Below, in pieces: positions 33,914 to 42,407 of a stretch of 64,000 nt of DNA (position 1 is the stretch's first letter; each line of letters opens with the position of its first letter). The notes beneath the pieces were generated by a model, which did not search any database, had not been told where the DNA came from, and saw only the letters and a program-made list of their open reading frames with translations. Position numbers and translations under genes: made by a program. Origin of the DNA: Gemmatimonadota bacterium (lineage in GTDB: Bacteria > Gemmatimonadota > Gemmatimonadetes > Longimicrobiales > Gaopeijiaceae); the NCBI GenBank assembly GCA_022826565.1, contig JAJDUP010000012.1:186001-250000 (forward strand), given 5' to 3'.

Positions 33914-35416
33914 ATGGAGGATTCCGAGAGAATGCACAACCGGGCGGGGGCGGAGTCGGGGGATCGGGCGGAGGCGCGGCCAGGGGATCGGGCGGAGGCA
34001 CAGTCGGCGCGCGCGCGCCGATCCGCACCGCACGAGACCTGGTGGCAGGTCTTTGTGCACGCCGTCCGGGGCACGGGCGGCGATCCCACCGCCGGTCCTC
34101 TCAGACGCGCGGTCATCCTGCTGGCGATTCCGATGGTGCTGGAAATGGTGATGGAGTCGCTCTTCGCAGTGGTCGACATCTATTTCGTGTCGCGGCTCGG
34201 CGATGCCGCGATGGCGGGGGTGGCGCTGACCGAGTCGGTGCTGTCGCTGATCTACACGGCTGCGATCGGGCTCAGCATCGGGGTCACCGCGATGGTCGCG
34301 CGGCGGATCGGTGAGGGCGACCGCGACGGGGCGGCCCGGGGCGCGGCGCAGGCGATCTTCCTGGGGCTGCTGCTGGCCGTCGTCTTCGGCGTGGCCGGCG
34401 TGGTGTACGCGGATGACATTCTGCGGCTCATGGGCGCCGACGACGCCGTCGTGGCGACGAGCCTTCCCTACACGCGCATCATGCTCGGGGGCAACGCCGT
34501 CATCCTCTTGCTGTTCCTGCAGAACGCCGCCTTCCGCGGGGCCGGCGACGCGGCGATCGCGATGCGGGTGCTCTGGATCGCCAACGGGCTCAACATCGTC
34601 CTGGACCCGCTCCTCATCTTCGGCCTCGGGCCCTTCCCCGAACTCGGCGTGCAGGGGGCGGCGATCGCGACCAACATCGGGCGCGGCACGGCGGTGCTCG
34701 TGCAGGTCTACACCCTGCTGCGGCTCGGCGGGAAGCTCCGGATCCGGCGGCCGCACCTGCGCATTCAGCCCGCGATCATGGCGCGGCTCGTGCGGCTGTC
34801 GGCGACGGGCACGCTGCAGACGTTCATCGCTACCGCCAGCTGGATCGGGCTCACCCGTGTGACCGCGATCTTCGGTGCCGAGGCGCTGGCCGGCTACGTG
34901 ATCGCGATCCGGATCATCCTCTTCGCGATCCTGCCGGCCTGGGGGCTCTCCAACGCGGCCGCAACGATGGTGGGCCAGGGCCTGGGAGCCGGCGATCCGG
35001 CCCGCGCGGAACGCGCGGCGTGGATCGCGTGCAAGTTGAATCTCGCCTTCCTGGGGGCGGTGAGCGTTGTGTTCATCGCCTTCGCACCAGCGATCGTGGG
35101 GATGTTCGGTGGGACGAGCAGCGCTTCCGCGGTCGCCGTGACCGGGCTGCGGATCGTGTCGATCGGCTTCGTCTTCTACGCCTACGGCATGGTGCTGACG
35201 GCCGCGTTCAACGGCGCGGGGGCGGTGTGGACACCGACCATCCTCAACTTTTTCTGCTTCTGGATGTGGGAGATTCCGCTGGCGTGGGGCCTGGCGCTGC
35301 CCGGCGGGCTCGAGACCACGGGCGTGTACATTGCCATGACTGTGTCGTTCTCGACGCTGGCAGTTGTGAGCGCGGTGCTGTTCCGGCGGGGGCGGTGGAA
35401 GCTGGCGACGGTGTAG
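33914..35416 (+). CDS. MATE-family multidrug efflux transporter
   Basis: A 500-residue transporter with about 12 hydrophobic segments in two similar halves of the MATE/MOP fold (PMVLEMVMESLFAVVDIYFVSRLG; LPAWGLSNAAATMVGQGLGAGD). It should exchange cations for drugs or metabolites. The start ATG 33914 lies in a 90-base divergent region; an alternative ATG is at 33932. The first 40 residues are hydrophilic and contain a short repeat (SGDRAEARPGDRAEAQ) that is not part of the transporter fold and varies in such proteins. Substrate not predicted. Confidence 0.9.
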   Translation: MEDSERMHNRAGAESGDRAEARPGDRAEAQSARARRSAPHETWWQVFVHAVRGTGGDPTAGPLRRAVILLAIPMVLEMVMESLFAVVDIYFVSRLGDAAMAGVALTESVLSLIYTAAIGLSIGVTAMVARRIGEGDRDGAARGAAQAIFLGLLLAVVFGVAGVVYADDILRLMGADDAVVATSLPYTRIMLGGNAVILLLFLQNAAFRGAGDAAIAMRVLWIANGLNIVLDPLLIFGLGPFPELGVQGAAIATNIGRGTAVLVQVYTLLRLGGKLRIRRPHLRIQPAIMARLVRLSATGTLQTFIATASWIGLTRVTAIFGAEALAGYVIAIRIILFAILPAWGLSNAAATMVGQGLGAGDPARAERAAWIACKLNLAFLGAVSVVFIAFAPAIVGMFGGTSSASAVAVTGLRIVSIGFVFYAYGMVLTAAFNGAGAVWTPTILNFFCFWMWEIPLAWGLALPGGLETTGVYIAMTVSFSTLAVVSAVLFRRGRWKLATV

Positions 35417-35463
35417 CGGCCAAGTGTCCCGAGCCTGCCGCGGACGCGCTGATCGCTGGTGGG

Positions 35464-35506
35464 TTGACAATCACCCGGATCCTCGCAGGATATCTATTGT
35501 ATATCC
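35464..35506 (+). promoter_or_regulatory. mazEF promoter/operator region
   Basis: TTGACA at 35464-35469 matches a -35 box. Downstream lies the inverted repeat GGATAT (35488-35493) and ATATCC (35501-35506) with seven bases between. A convincing -10 at ordinary spacing is not visible. The place, about 45 bases before MazE, fits autoregulation by the MazE antitoxin. Confidence 0.4.
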
Positions 35507-35549
35507 CGCAAGCCGTAACGGAGTTAGACGCCGATTGGAGGCAGCAAGC

Positions 35550-35789
35550 ATGGGTGCACGATCACATGTCGCCAGGTGGGGCAGCAGTCTGGCTGTTCGC
35601 ATTCCCAAGCCGATCGCAGAGCAATGGGGTGTACGTGAAGGATCCAGAATCGAGTTGGTTTCCCGCGGAGAGCAGCTTGTGATGCGCCGAAAAGCCTATG
35701 ACCTGGAGGAGATGGTGGCCCGAATCACGCCTGACACACTCCACGCCGAGATAGACACCGGTTCTCCTCAAGGGAGGGAGGAGTGGTAA
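35550..35789 (+). CDS. MazE/AbrB-type antitoxin
   Basis: A 79-residue antitoxin of the swapped-hairpin AbrB fold: VARWGSSLAVRIPKPIAEQWGVREGSRIEL is the classic MazE signature, followed by a flexible C-terminal tail. ATG 35550 has GGAGG about 8 bases upstream; earlier in-frame starts add non-family residues. It overlaps the MazF gene by seven bases, and it should repress its own promoter, where an inverted repeat lies. Confidence 0.9.
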   Translation: MGARSHVARWGSSLAVRIPKPIAEQWGVREGSRIELVSRGEQLVMRRKAYDLEEMVARITPDTLHAEIDTGSPQGREEW

Positions 35790-36130
35790 CAGGTCGACAC
35801 GTGCCGGATGCTGGCGAGATCATGTGGCTTGCCTTCACACGGCAAGCTGGACATGAACAGGCCGGGCGCCGTCCCGGGCTGGTTCTTAGCCCTCGCATCT
35901 ATAACCAGAAGAGCGGCTTGGCCCTCTTCTGTCCGATAACCTCGAACAGAAAAGGGTATCCATTCGAGGTGGGCCTACCGGCCAACGCCGAAGTCACCGG
36001 GGTGGTTCTGACGGACCAGATCAAGAGTCTCGACTGGCGGGCCAGGAATGCGCGATTCGTGTGCAACGCCCCCCCTGCCGTGCTTGGCGAAGTCCTCGAC
36101 AAGTTGTCGGTCCTCCTCGGCCGGTCCTGA
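35783..36130 (+). CDS. MazF/PemK-type mRNA interferase toxin
   Basis: A 115-residue toxin starting at GTG 35783. The family motifs are visible: GEIMWLAF, HEQAGRRPGLVLSPRIYN, LFCPITSNRKGYPFEV and DQIKSLDWRARNARFV. MazF enzymes cut mRNA at short sequence motifs. The Arg and Thr-like active residues in RRPGLVLS and CPITSN are present, so it looks functional. It overlaps mazE and lies four bases upstream of the amidohydrolase gene, whose expression might depend on it. Confidence 0.92.
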   Translation: MVTGRHVPDAGEIMWLAFTRQAGHEQAGRRPGLVLSPRIYNQKSGLALFCPITSNRKGYPFEVGLPANAEVTGVVLTDQIKSLDWRARNARFVCNAPPAVLGEVLDKLSVLLGRS

Positions 36131-36134
36131 ACCG

Positions 36135-37229
36135 ATGATCCGGAGGCCAGGCTTCGTCGTCGCGGCGGCAGCGCTGTCCGCATGTTCCCCATCCCCCGGC
36201 TCGCCACCACCCCAGCCCCCCGTCCCCGCCTGCTACGACCGCGCCACCGAACCCCAGACGGCCATCGTCGACAGCCACCTCCACTTTCGTCCATTCGGAG
36301 GCCCTCCAGTGCCCTTCGACGAGGTCATGGGGTACCTGCGCGAGACCGGCGTACGCTACGTCAACGTGTACGGCATCGGCCAGATGCTCCCGGTGGGCTC
36401 TCCTTGCACCTACTACCTGGACTGCCCCGGCACCCCGGTCCTGCCGACGCTGAAGAACGACTTCGCCAACGCGACCAGCGTGCTTGTCAGCCCGCCGGAG
36501 GGCATCCACGTGACCCTCGCCATGACCTTCCCGGACCTGGCTCGGCCCGAGTCGGTCGTGGCCGGGATCGAGATCCTCGACCGTGAGTTCCCGGGGATGT
36601 TCCGCTGGATGGGCGAGGTGAACCTGGTCAAGCAGGCGCAATTCGGGAACCTGCACGAACCGGTGCCGGTCGAGGCGATCGCCCGGTGGGCGCCCTTCAT
36701 GGAAATCCTTCGCCGGCGCGCAATCCCGATCGCCATTCATTCCGATCTCGGCAACGACGAGGACCCCACCCTCTACCTCCCCCTCATGCGGGAAGTCCTC
36801 GACCGCTACCCCGACAACCGCATCGTGTGGATGCACATGGGGCTGTCCCTGGAACTGACTACGCTGCCCGCGGCCGACCACATTGCGCTGATGTCGTCGA
36901 TGCTGGACCGCCATCCGAACCTGATGCTCGACATCACCTGGCGGATCATAGACGACAACTACTTTTCGCGCGCCGACTACCAGCCGCTGTACGTCGCGTT
37001 CCTGAACGAGTACTCGGACCGAATCCTGCCGGGGACGGACTTCCTGGCGTCGTCGAACAAGGATTTCGAGGTCTACAAGGGCGAGCTGGAGGTTACGAGC
37101 AGGATATTGCAGTTCGTGGATGACGAGGCGTTCCGCAACATCGCGCTGGGGGAGAACTACTTCCGGTTGTTGGGGCTGGAGGAGGAGGCGCCGGCGGTGT
37201 GTGCGGGCGGGGCGCCTCCTACCTCGTAG
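36135..37229 (+). CDS. Lipoprotein amidohydrolase of the TIM-barrel amidohydrolase 2 family
   Basis: A 364-residue protein with a lipobox (VVAAAALSAC) and a metal-dependent hydrolase fold. Visible are HxH in VDSHLHFRP, His in VWMHMGLS and Asp in ILPGTDFLASSN, matching the amidohydrolase 2 / ACMSD-like arrangement. It therefore probably hydrolyses or decarboxylates a small cyclic substrate at the cell envelope. ATG 36135 is five bases after the mazF stop. Convergent with a TonB-receptor remnant ending ten bases downstream. Substrate unknown. Confidence 0.83.
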   Translation: MIRRPGFVVAAAALSACSPSPGSPPPQPPVPACYDRATEPQTAIVDSHLHFRPFGGPPVPFDEVMGYLRETGVRYVNVYGIGQMLPVGSPCTYYLDCPGTPVLPTLKNDFANATSVLVSPPEGIHVTLAMTFPDLARPESVVAGIEILDREFPGMFRWMGEVNLVKQAQFGNLHEPVPVEAIARWAPFMEILRRRAIPIAIHSDLGNDEDPTLYLPLMREVLDRYPDNRIVWMHMGLSLELTTLPAADHIALMSSMLDRHPNLMLDITWRIIDDNYFSRADYQPLYVAFLNEYSDRILPGTDFLASSNKDFEVYKGELEVTSRILQFVDDEAFRNIALGENYFRLLGLEEEAPAVCAGGAPPTS

Positions 37230-37238
37230 TCACGTCTA

Positions 37239-37535
37239 TCACACCGGCTGCGCCACAAGCTCGGCCTCTCCGGCGGGTACGCTGAGGATGAGAAACCGGC
37301 CCTGGTTGTTCGAGATGGCCCCGAGCCCGGTGCCATCGAGGGACACCTGGACGTTTGGGAGCGGTTCACCTGTCTCACCGCTGACGAGTGTGCCGGTGAC
37401 CGACCCCGTTTGGGCCGAAAGGGGGCCGGCAAACAGGGCGAAGGCCAGCGCCATCGCCCCCGATCGGCCAATTGCAGCCCGTATGCCGCTCTTCGGAACT
37501 GTCTGGGGTCCTGGAACGAACGAATGAGTCGACAT
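37239..37535 (-). pseudogene. Truncated TonB-dependent (SusC-type) receptor remnant
   Basis: Only 98 codons remain: a signal peptide ending in PLSAQ followed by the regulatory-like domain (SVTGTLVSGETGEPLPNVQVSLDG; NNQGRFLILSVPAGEAELV), then TGA at 37239. Intact relatives continue with a TonB box, a plug and a barrel of about 800 residues. The truncation lies nine bases from the stop of the convergent amidohydrolase gene, so a deletion probably removed the rest. The start (ATG 37535 with GGAGG upstream) and the double-palindrome element about 300 bases upstream are intact, so it may still be transcribed. It may therefore be a mini-protein instead, but I favour a pseudogene. Confidence 0.75.
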
Positions 37536-37833
37536 CAGTCCTCCTTCGCGGATGGGGGCGGCAATGGCATCTCGATGGCAGAGGTTGGCCATCGCGGGAC
37601 GCAGGAATCACGGCGGCAGACCGGGGCACCATGGTGACGTGCGTTCTGGCGCCCTGCCAGAGGGTGTGCTCCGTAAGAAACGAGCATCATCCGACTCCTC
37701 TGGAGGTGAGCCCCCTCCGCCTCGCCGCTACACCACCCCGTTCGGGTTCATCTCCACATCGAGCAAACTATGGCGGGCACCCAATCCGCCGCAAACGTTT
37801 CCGGTGTCGACCGTTGGCGGGATGACGGCACAA
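37536..37833. other. Gene-free stretch upstream of the TonB-receptor remnant
   Basis: Nearly 300 bases without a supported gene. I see no hairpin, tRNA or protein motif. It is the 5' leader or decayed upstream region of the truncated receptor gene. The double-palindrome site B follows at 37834. Confidence 0.45.
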
Positions 37834-37872
37834 TGTCAATTCATCATTACATTTTGTAATGTTGACATGACA
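37834..37872 (-). promoter_or_regulatory. Double 18-bp palindrome, site B
   Basis: Minus strand: TGTCATGTCAACATTACA and TGTAATGATGAATTGACA, again 18 bp each and three bases apart. Centre is a perfect 17-bp palindrome CATTACA-TTT-TGTAATG. It lies about 300 bases upstream of the truncated TonB-receptor gene and 43 bases past the end of the amidohydrolase/S9 operon, both on the minus strand. Confidence 0.7.
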
Positions 37873-37914
37873 TTCTGTGAATTGTGGGACCGGTCGTGCC
37901 GTCCCGGCGCCCGG

Positions 37915-39165
37915 TTACGAAACCGGTCGCGTGTCCGGCCAGTCGCCGCGCCGCACGACCACCCTCCCGTCGCTGACCACCATCAGCACGTCCTGCACCA
38001 CGCCGATGTCTTCGAGCGGGTTGCGCTCGAGCACGATCAGGTCGGCTTCGAGCCCGGGCGCGATGGCGCCGATCCGGCCCTCGAGCCCGAAGAGTTCGGC
38101 GGCGGTGGTGGTCGCGGCCCGGAGCGCCTCGAGCGGGGTCATGCCGATTCCGACCAGCTCGATCAGCTCGTGGGCCAGTGTCGTGGTGCTCTCGGGGCCG
38201 TAGCCGGTGTCGGTTGCGGCCACGATCTTCACGCCGAGTTCGTGCGCGTTTCGGGCCATCTCGCGCACGCGTGGCAGCATGTGGCGGCCACGGACGTTGA
38301 GGACGGCGTTGTCGTAGTCGCCGCCCGGGATCGTGAGATCACTGACGATCGCGATGGTCGGCACGACGAACGCGCCCTTCTCGGCCATCAGCGTCAGCGT
38401 CTCGCGGCTCATGTAGGTGCCGTGCTCAATACTGCGCACCCCCGCCTCGATCGCGTCCCTGGCGCCGCCGTCGCCGTGTGCGTGGGCGGCAACCGGAATC
38501 CCCGCGGCACTCGCCTCCTCCACGATCGCCCGCAGCTCGGCCACCGAGTAGAACTGCTTGCGCGGGTCGGTTTCGGGCAGGCCGGCACGCTCGGTGGCGT
38601 TCGTCTTCACAAAATCGACCCCGCGCGAGACGATCGCCGCGGTCATGGCGCGCACCGCCTCCTCGCCGCGCACCTCGCTGCCGTACATCCGCCCCAGCTC
38701 GGGGTGGTCCTGGAAGAAGCCTTCGGCCGCGGGCGGGCGCACGTGGTATCCGGCGGCAAGGTACTGCGGCGCCTCGAGGTAGCCGGCGGCCTGGAGATCC
38801 CGCATCCCGATGTCGACGTAGTGCGAGGTGCCCATGCTGCGCATGGTGGTGACGCCGGTGTGGAGGGCGCGGCGCGCGTCGGCCGCCGTTGAGACGTGGA
38901 CGTGACCGTCGAGGAGGCCGGGAGCGAGATACCGGCCCATGAGGTCGATGGTGGCGGCGCCTTCCGGGGTGTCCAGGATGTCCACCACGCCAGTCTCGCC
39001 TGTAACGATCGCGGCGATTCGCCCGTCCTCGACGATCACCACGGCAGAATCCGAGACCGTTCCGTCGTTCACGTCCACGACCCGTGCGTTGGTGATGACG
39101 AGGTCCTGGGCGGCGATGGGCGCGGTCGCGACCGTAAGGAGGATGACAGTTACGGCAGTTTTCAT
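37915..39165 (-). CDS. Secreted metal-dependent amidohydrolase (imidazolonepropionase-like)
   Basis: A 416-residue exported amidohydrolase: signal peptide (VTVILLTVATAPIAAQ), the metal pair HxH in GLLDGHVHV, a further His in IPVAAHAHG and SIEHGTYMS, and Asp in AATDTGYGPES. These fit the subtype-I amidohydrolases such as imidazolonepropionase and prolidase-like Xaa-Pro hydrolases. It overlaps the S9 peptidase stop by four bases (ATGA), so the two are co-translated; a joint role in breaking down peptides or N-acyl amino acids is a fair inference. The C-terminus ends with GRVVVRRGDWPDTRPVS, the usual end of the beta-sandwich. Confidence 0.87.
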   Translation of the reverse strand: MKTAVTVILLTVATAPIAAQDLVITNARVVDVNDGTVSDSAVVIVEDGRIAAIVTGETGVVDILDTPEGAATIDLMGRYLAPGLLDGHVHVSTAADARRALHTGVTTMRSMGTSHYVDIGMRDLQAAGYLEAPQYLAAGYHVRPPAAEGFFQDHPELGRMYGSEVRGEEAVRAMTAAIVSRGVDFVKTNATERAGLPETDPRKQFYSVAELRAIVEEASAAGIPVAAHAHGDGGARDAIEAGVRSIEHGTYMSRETLTLMAEKGAFVVPTIAIVSDLTIPGGDYDNAVLNVRGRHMLPRVREMARNAHELGVKIVAATDTGYGPESTTTLAHELIELVGIGMTPLEALRAATTTAAELFGLEGRIGAIAPGLEADLIVLERNPLEDIGVVQDVLMVVSDGRVVVRRGDWPDTRPVS

Positions 39166-41093
39166 GGGGTCGTTCCCTTCAGCATCCGGTCGAAGAATTC
39201 CTCGGCGCGCGTGTACATGTCGATTCGGGCCGCCGGCCTGAGCCCGTGTGTCTCACCCGGGTAGCTGCGGCTCTCGAAAACCTTGCCGTGGCGCTCCAGC
39301 TCGGCCACGGCGATCTCGAACTGGCGGTACGGCGCGCGCACGTCCAGCTCACCGTGCATGATCAGCAGCGGCGTGTCGATATTCCCGATGCGCGCGAGCG
39401 TGTTGCTGACGGCGTAGATGTCGGGCTGCTCCTCGGGCGAACCCGAATGGCCCGTCCTGATGAAGATGCGGCCGATCCGGTCCGCATTCGTGTACGCGTC
39501 GCCGAAGTCGTAGATCCCCGCCATCGGCACCGCCGCGTCGAAGACGCCCGGCACCCGCGCGATCGCCGCCATGCTCGTGATGCCGCCGTAGCTGTAGCCG
39601 TAGATGCCCACCTTGCCGTTCACGTAATCCTGCGTGCGCAGAAACACCCCGGCCGCCGCCGCGTCGCGCGCCTGTCCGTTGGCCCAGTCGTTGATGCCGA
39701 GGTCCTGGAACTCGCGGCCGAAGCCGGAGCCGCCGCGGTAGTTCACCGCCAGCACCACGTACCCCTTCGAAGCCAGGTACTGCTCGAAGAGGTTCTCGCC
39801 CTGCAGGTACGAGTTGGTGCCGCCGCCGTGCACCTGCACCAGGGCCGGGTGGCGGTCGCCGGCCACGTGGTCCGGCGGCATGTACAGGAAACCCTGGATG
39901 TAGAGGCCGTCGTGGCTCCGGAAGGAGATTTCGATCGGGTCGACCACGGTGTTCCATGTCGCCGCGAAGTTGGTGAGGCGTTGGAGTGGGCCTCCGGCAG
40001 AGGGGATGAGGTCGACGTCGGACCCGCGGGTCGGTGTGGCGCGAGTGAAGGCGAAGACATCTGCCCCGGCAGAGGATGAAATGGAGCCGAGCGACCCGCC
40101 CATGTTGGTCACGCGGGTGGCAACCCCGCCCGCGACCGGCACCGCCCACAGGTCGAAGTCGCCGCGCTCGTGGTAGGGGAAATGGATCCGCTCCCCGTCC
40201 CCTGACCAGAAGATGCGCATGCGGTGCAGCCAGTCCGTGGCGTGAATCTGCATGTCCACGGTGCGCTCGGTGCCGGCCGCCGGGTCGAGGACGAAGATGT
40301 CGGCGAGGTCCTCGTACCAGTAGCCGTCCTTGTGGGTGCCGAGCAGGGCGATCTTCGTGCCGTCGGGCGACCACACGGGCTCGGTCGAAGCCATCAGTGT
40401 GCGCGAGACCTGGCGGGTGTCCATGGTCTCGATGTCGACCACCCAGATGTCGTCGTGCCAGTAGTCGGCAGCGTTCGACACGTATGCGATCCGGCGGCTG
40501 TCCGGCGCCCATGCGGGCGACCAGCGGAAGTCGTCGGGCGCGAAGGCGTCGAAGGTGACCTGGCGGGGATCGCCGGTGCCGTCGGCGGGCACCACCCAGA
40601 TGTCCTGGTAGCCGGAACGGCCCGAGTAGAAGGCGACCAGGCTGCCGTCAGGCGAGACGCGCGGCGCGCGCTCGTTGTCGTCGTCGTTGGTGAGGCGGGC
40701 CGGTTCGCTGCTGCCGACCGCGACGGTCCAGAGGTCGCCGCCGCGCCGGAACACGATGCCGTTGCTGGACGGGAACCAGAACGGGGAGTTGCCCTCGACC
40801 CAGAGTGTGCCGGTGGTGGGCTCGCCGGGCGCGGCCGCTTCCACGGCTTCGGTCTCCCAGCCTGTCGGCACCAGGTAGATCCCCGACCCTTGCGGCCCCG
40901 TGGCCGACACCGCGACGTGCCTCCCGTCCGGGCTGATCTCGCTGCCGCCGGCGCGGCCGCGGGGACCGAAGATGTTCTCGAGGGTGAGATCGAGGGGCTG
41001 GGTGGATCGGCCCGGCCGGGTGCCTTGATCCGGAGCGCACGCGAAGATCGCGCAACACACCAGCAAGATGGCTGCTGTTCCAGACTTGTTCAT
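39162..41093 (-). CDS. Secreted S9-family prolyl oligopeptidase
   Basis: A 643-residue serine peptidase with a lipobox-like signal (ILLVCCAIFACAPD). The N-terminal part is a WD40/TolB-like beta-propeller with repeated 'WSPDGTKIAL'-type strands (SPDGSLVAFYSG, WAPDSRRIAYVS, WSGDGERIHF). The C-terminal alpha/beta-hydrolase has the nucleophile GYSYGG, Asp in HGELDVRAP and His in YPGETHGL. It cleaves small peptides, often after proline, in the periplasm or outside. ATG 41093 overlaps the toxin stop by one base (TGATG); its own stop overlaps the amidohydrolase start by four bases. Confidence 0.9.
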   Translation of the reverse strand: MNKSGTAAILLVCCAIFACAPDQGTRPGRSTQPLDLTLENIFGPRGRAGGSEISPDGRHVAVSATGPQGSGIYLVPTGWETEAVEAAAPGEPTTGTLWVEGNSPFWFPSSNGIVFRRGGDLWTVAVGSSEPARLTNDDDNERAPRVSPDGSLVAFYSGRSGYQDIWVVPADGTGDPRQVTFDAFAPDDFRWSPAWAPDSRRIAYVSNAADYWHDDIWVVDIETMDTRQVSRTLMASTEPVWSPDGTKIALLGTHKDGYWYEDLADIFVLDPAAGTERTVDMQIHATDWLHRMRIFWSGDGERIHFPYHERGDFDLWAVPVAGGVATRVTNMGGSLGSISSSAGADVFAFTRATPTRGSDVDLIPSAGGPLQRLTNFAATWNTVVDPIEISFRSHDGLYIQGFLYMPPDHVAGDRHPALVQVHGGGTNSYLQGENLFEQYLASKGYVVLAVNYRGGSGFGREFQDLGINDWANGQARDAAAAGVFLRTQDYVNGKVGIYGYSYGGITSMAAIARVPGVFDAAVPMAGIYDFGDAYTNADRIGRIFIRTGHSGSPEEQPDIYAVSNTLARIGNIDTPLLIMHGELDVRAPYRQFEIAVAELERHGKVFESRSYPGETHGLRPAARIDMYTRAEEFFDRMLKGTTP

Positions 41094-41515
41094 CACCGGC
41101 TCTCCCACGGGTTGAGGACCGCGATGTCGATTCCCTCGAAATCGCGGGTATTCCTTGTCACGACCGTCCCACCACGTGACCCGGCGATCGCGGCGATCTG
41201 ACAGTCGGTATGCGAGATGGGCCGTCCCCCAGCTCGTCGAGCAGCCGCAATCTCGGCGTATTTTCGTGCGGCCGGACTGTCAAACGGCAGGACGCGGTTG
41301 GCGAAGTCCTCGCGCAAGACCCCCTCAATCGCTATGGCCAGCGCGTCGTGGCGTGCGCCCACGGGCAGAATTCCAACGCCAAAGCGCAACTCCGCTTCAC
41401 CAACCGACGTGAAGAAAAGGTGACTCGCAGGGCGGTCCGCCACCCACTCTTCGACAACCGGACTCGGGAACGGGCGCATTAGCTCGGAAACCACGTTGGT
41501 ATCGAGAACGAACAT
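41093..41515 (-). CDS. FitB/VapC-like PIN-domain toxin
   Basis: A 140-residue PIN-domain toxin beginning MFVLDTNVVSELMRPFPSPVVEEWV. The acidic active-site residues are visible in LDTNV (Asp), GEAELRFGV (Glu), and in HTDCQIAAIA and TRNTRDFEGI (two Asp). The Gly-Ile-Asp ending NPWESR is as in FitB. The gene begins 13 bases after the antitoxin stop and its stop overlaps the S9 peptidase start. It probably cleaves RNA when unbound. Confidence 0.88.
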   Translation of the reverse strand: MFVLDTNVVSELMRPFPSPVVEEWVADRPASHLFFTSVGEAELRFGVGILPVGARHDALAIAIEGVLREDFANRVLPFDSPAARKYAEIAAARRAGGRPISHTDCQIAAIAGSRGGTVVTRNTRDFEGIDIAVLNPWESR

Positions 41516-41528
41516 TGGTGCGAAGTGC

Positions 41529-41771
41529 TCAATCGAATCCGGGCGGGTCGCGCATCGGCTCCCGAGCCGGGAGCTCCAACTCCACCCCACCAAGGGGCGC
41601 GAATCGGGTCCGAATGGCGTGCGCCAGGTTTTGGGGGCCGGTGCGGCGCTCCACCGCCTCGCGCAGGATGATCCGAGCCTCTTCCTCCATCGAGTGACCG
41701 TTCGCGGCCGCACGCACGCGCAGCCGCGTCTTCACTGCGTCGTCGAGGTTGCGGATTGTGATGCTGGCCAT
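41529..41771 (-). CDS. FitA-like antitoxin (ribbon-helix-helix)
   Basis: An 80-residue antitoxin starting MASITIRNLDDAVKTRLRVRAAANG, the usual FitA/ribbon-helix-helix beginning, then HSMEEEARIILREAV. GGAGG lies about 7 bases upstream of ATG 41771. Its C-terminal tail would neutralise the PIN toxin. The promoter and a perfect 17-bp palindrome lie just upstream. Confidence 0.9.
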   Translation of the reverse strand: MASITIRNLDDAVKTRLRVRAAANGHSMEEEARIILREAVERRTGPQNLAHAIRTRFAPLGGVELELPAREPMRDPPGFD

Positions 41772-41828
41772 CGCCGGCCTCCTTTGGGTGCCCTGTGTGC
41801 TACCCTGAGACCTCCGAGGGTACGGAAG

Positions 41829-41857
41829 ATAGTATGATTGCAATGCAATCACGTCAA
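41829..41857 (-). promoter_or_regulatory. fitAB promoter with palindromic operator
   Basis: Minus strand: TTGACG (-35), a 17-base spacer, TACTAT (-10). The whole spacer is the palindrome TGATTGC-ATT-GCAATCA (41835-41851), so the FitA dimer would sit exactly between the -35 and -10. FitA autorepression is established in relatives. Confidence 0.75.
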
Positions 41858-42000
41858 GTATTGCCGCCACCCTTCCCGAGGCCTGGTTGGCCACCTCGCG
41901 GTGTCTGGCTTGATCGGCCGGCTGGCCCTGCGTAGAGTTGCTGTCGGTGCCGGCCTCGCGAGGCCGGTGTGTGAGTCTGCGGGGAAAGGCGGAACGGACC

Positions 42001-42315
42001 ATGACCCACCTGATCGGCCCAGGACGATCGCAGGGGGGCATGCATGCGTCGGTGGGAATCGCCATCGCGCTGTCGTTGCTGGTCGCCACCACCGTCGAAG
42101 GCACACACACACACGCCGAAGCCGATATGTCGGCCATGTGCTCTGTCTGCGAGATCGGTCACCAGGGGGTGCCTACATCCGCCGGAGGCCCACCGGTCGT
42201 CGTCGGGGCGGGAGTGCTGCAAGCTCCCACACTTCCCGGACACCAGCTGTTTGCCGGAATCGTCCATCTCTCCCCTCATCGCAGCCGCGCACCGCCGCTT
42301 CCCGTCTCTCTGTAG
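42001..42315 (+). CDS. Small protein with HxHxE and CxxC motifs (possible DUF2946-like)
   Basis: A 104-residue protein whose N-terminus has a hydrophobic stretch (VGIAIALSLLVATTVEG) followed by THTHAEADMSAMCSVCEIGH: a histidine/acid cluster and a Cys-x-x-Cys that could bind a metal ion. The pattern HxHxxAxxxxxCxxCxxxH recalls the DUF2946 family of small exported proteins linked to copper or iron, but only this motif fits. The start is uncertain (ATG 42001). It lies 92 bases upstream of the ABC ATPase gene on the same strand and may belong to the exporter operon. Confidence 0.55.
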   Translation: MTHLIGPGRSQGGMHASVGIAIALSLLVATTVEGTHTHAEADMSAMCSVCEIGHQGVPTSAGGPPVVVGAGVLQAPTLPGHQLFAGIVHLSPHRSRAPPLPVSL

Positions 42316-42407
42316 CGATGAGCCCCTCTGCCGACCCGGGCGTCGGTGGAAGACCTGTCCATGGTTGCGCCGGTGACGGCGTACCCAACGCGAGAGATGG
42401 AAAACAC

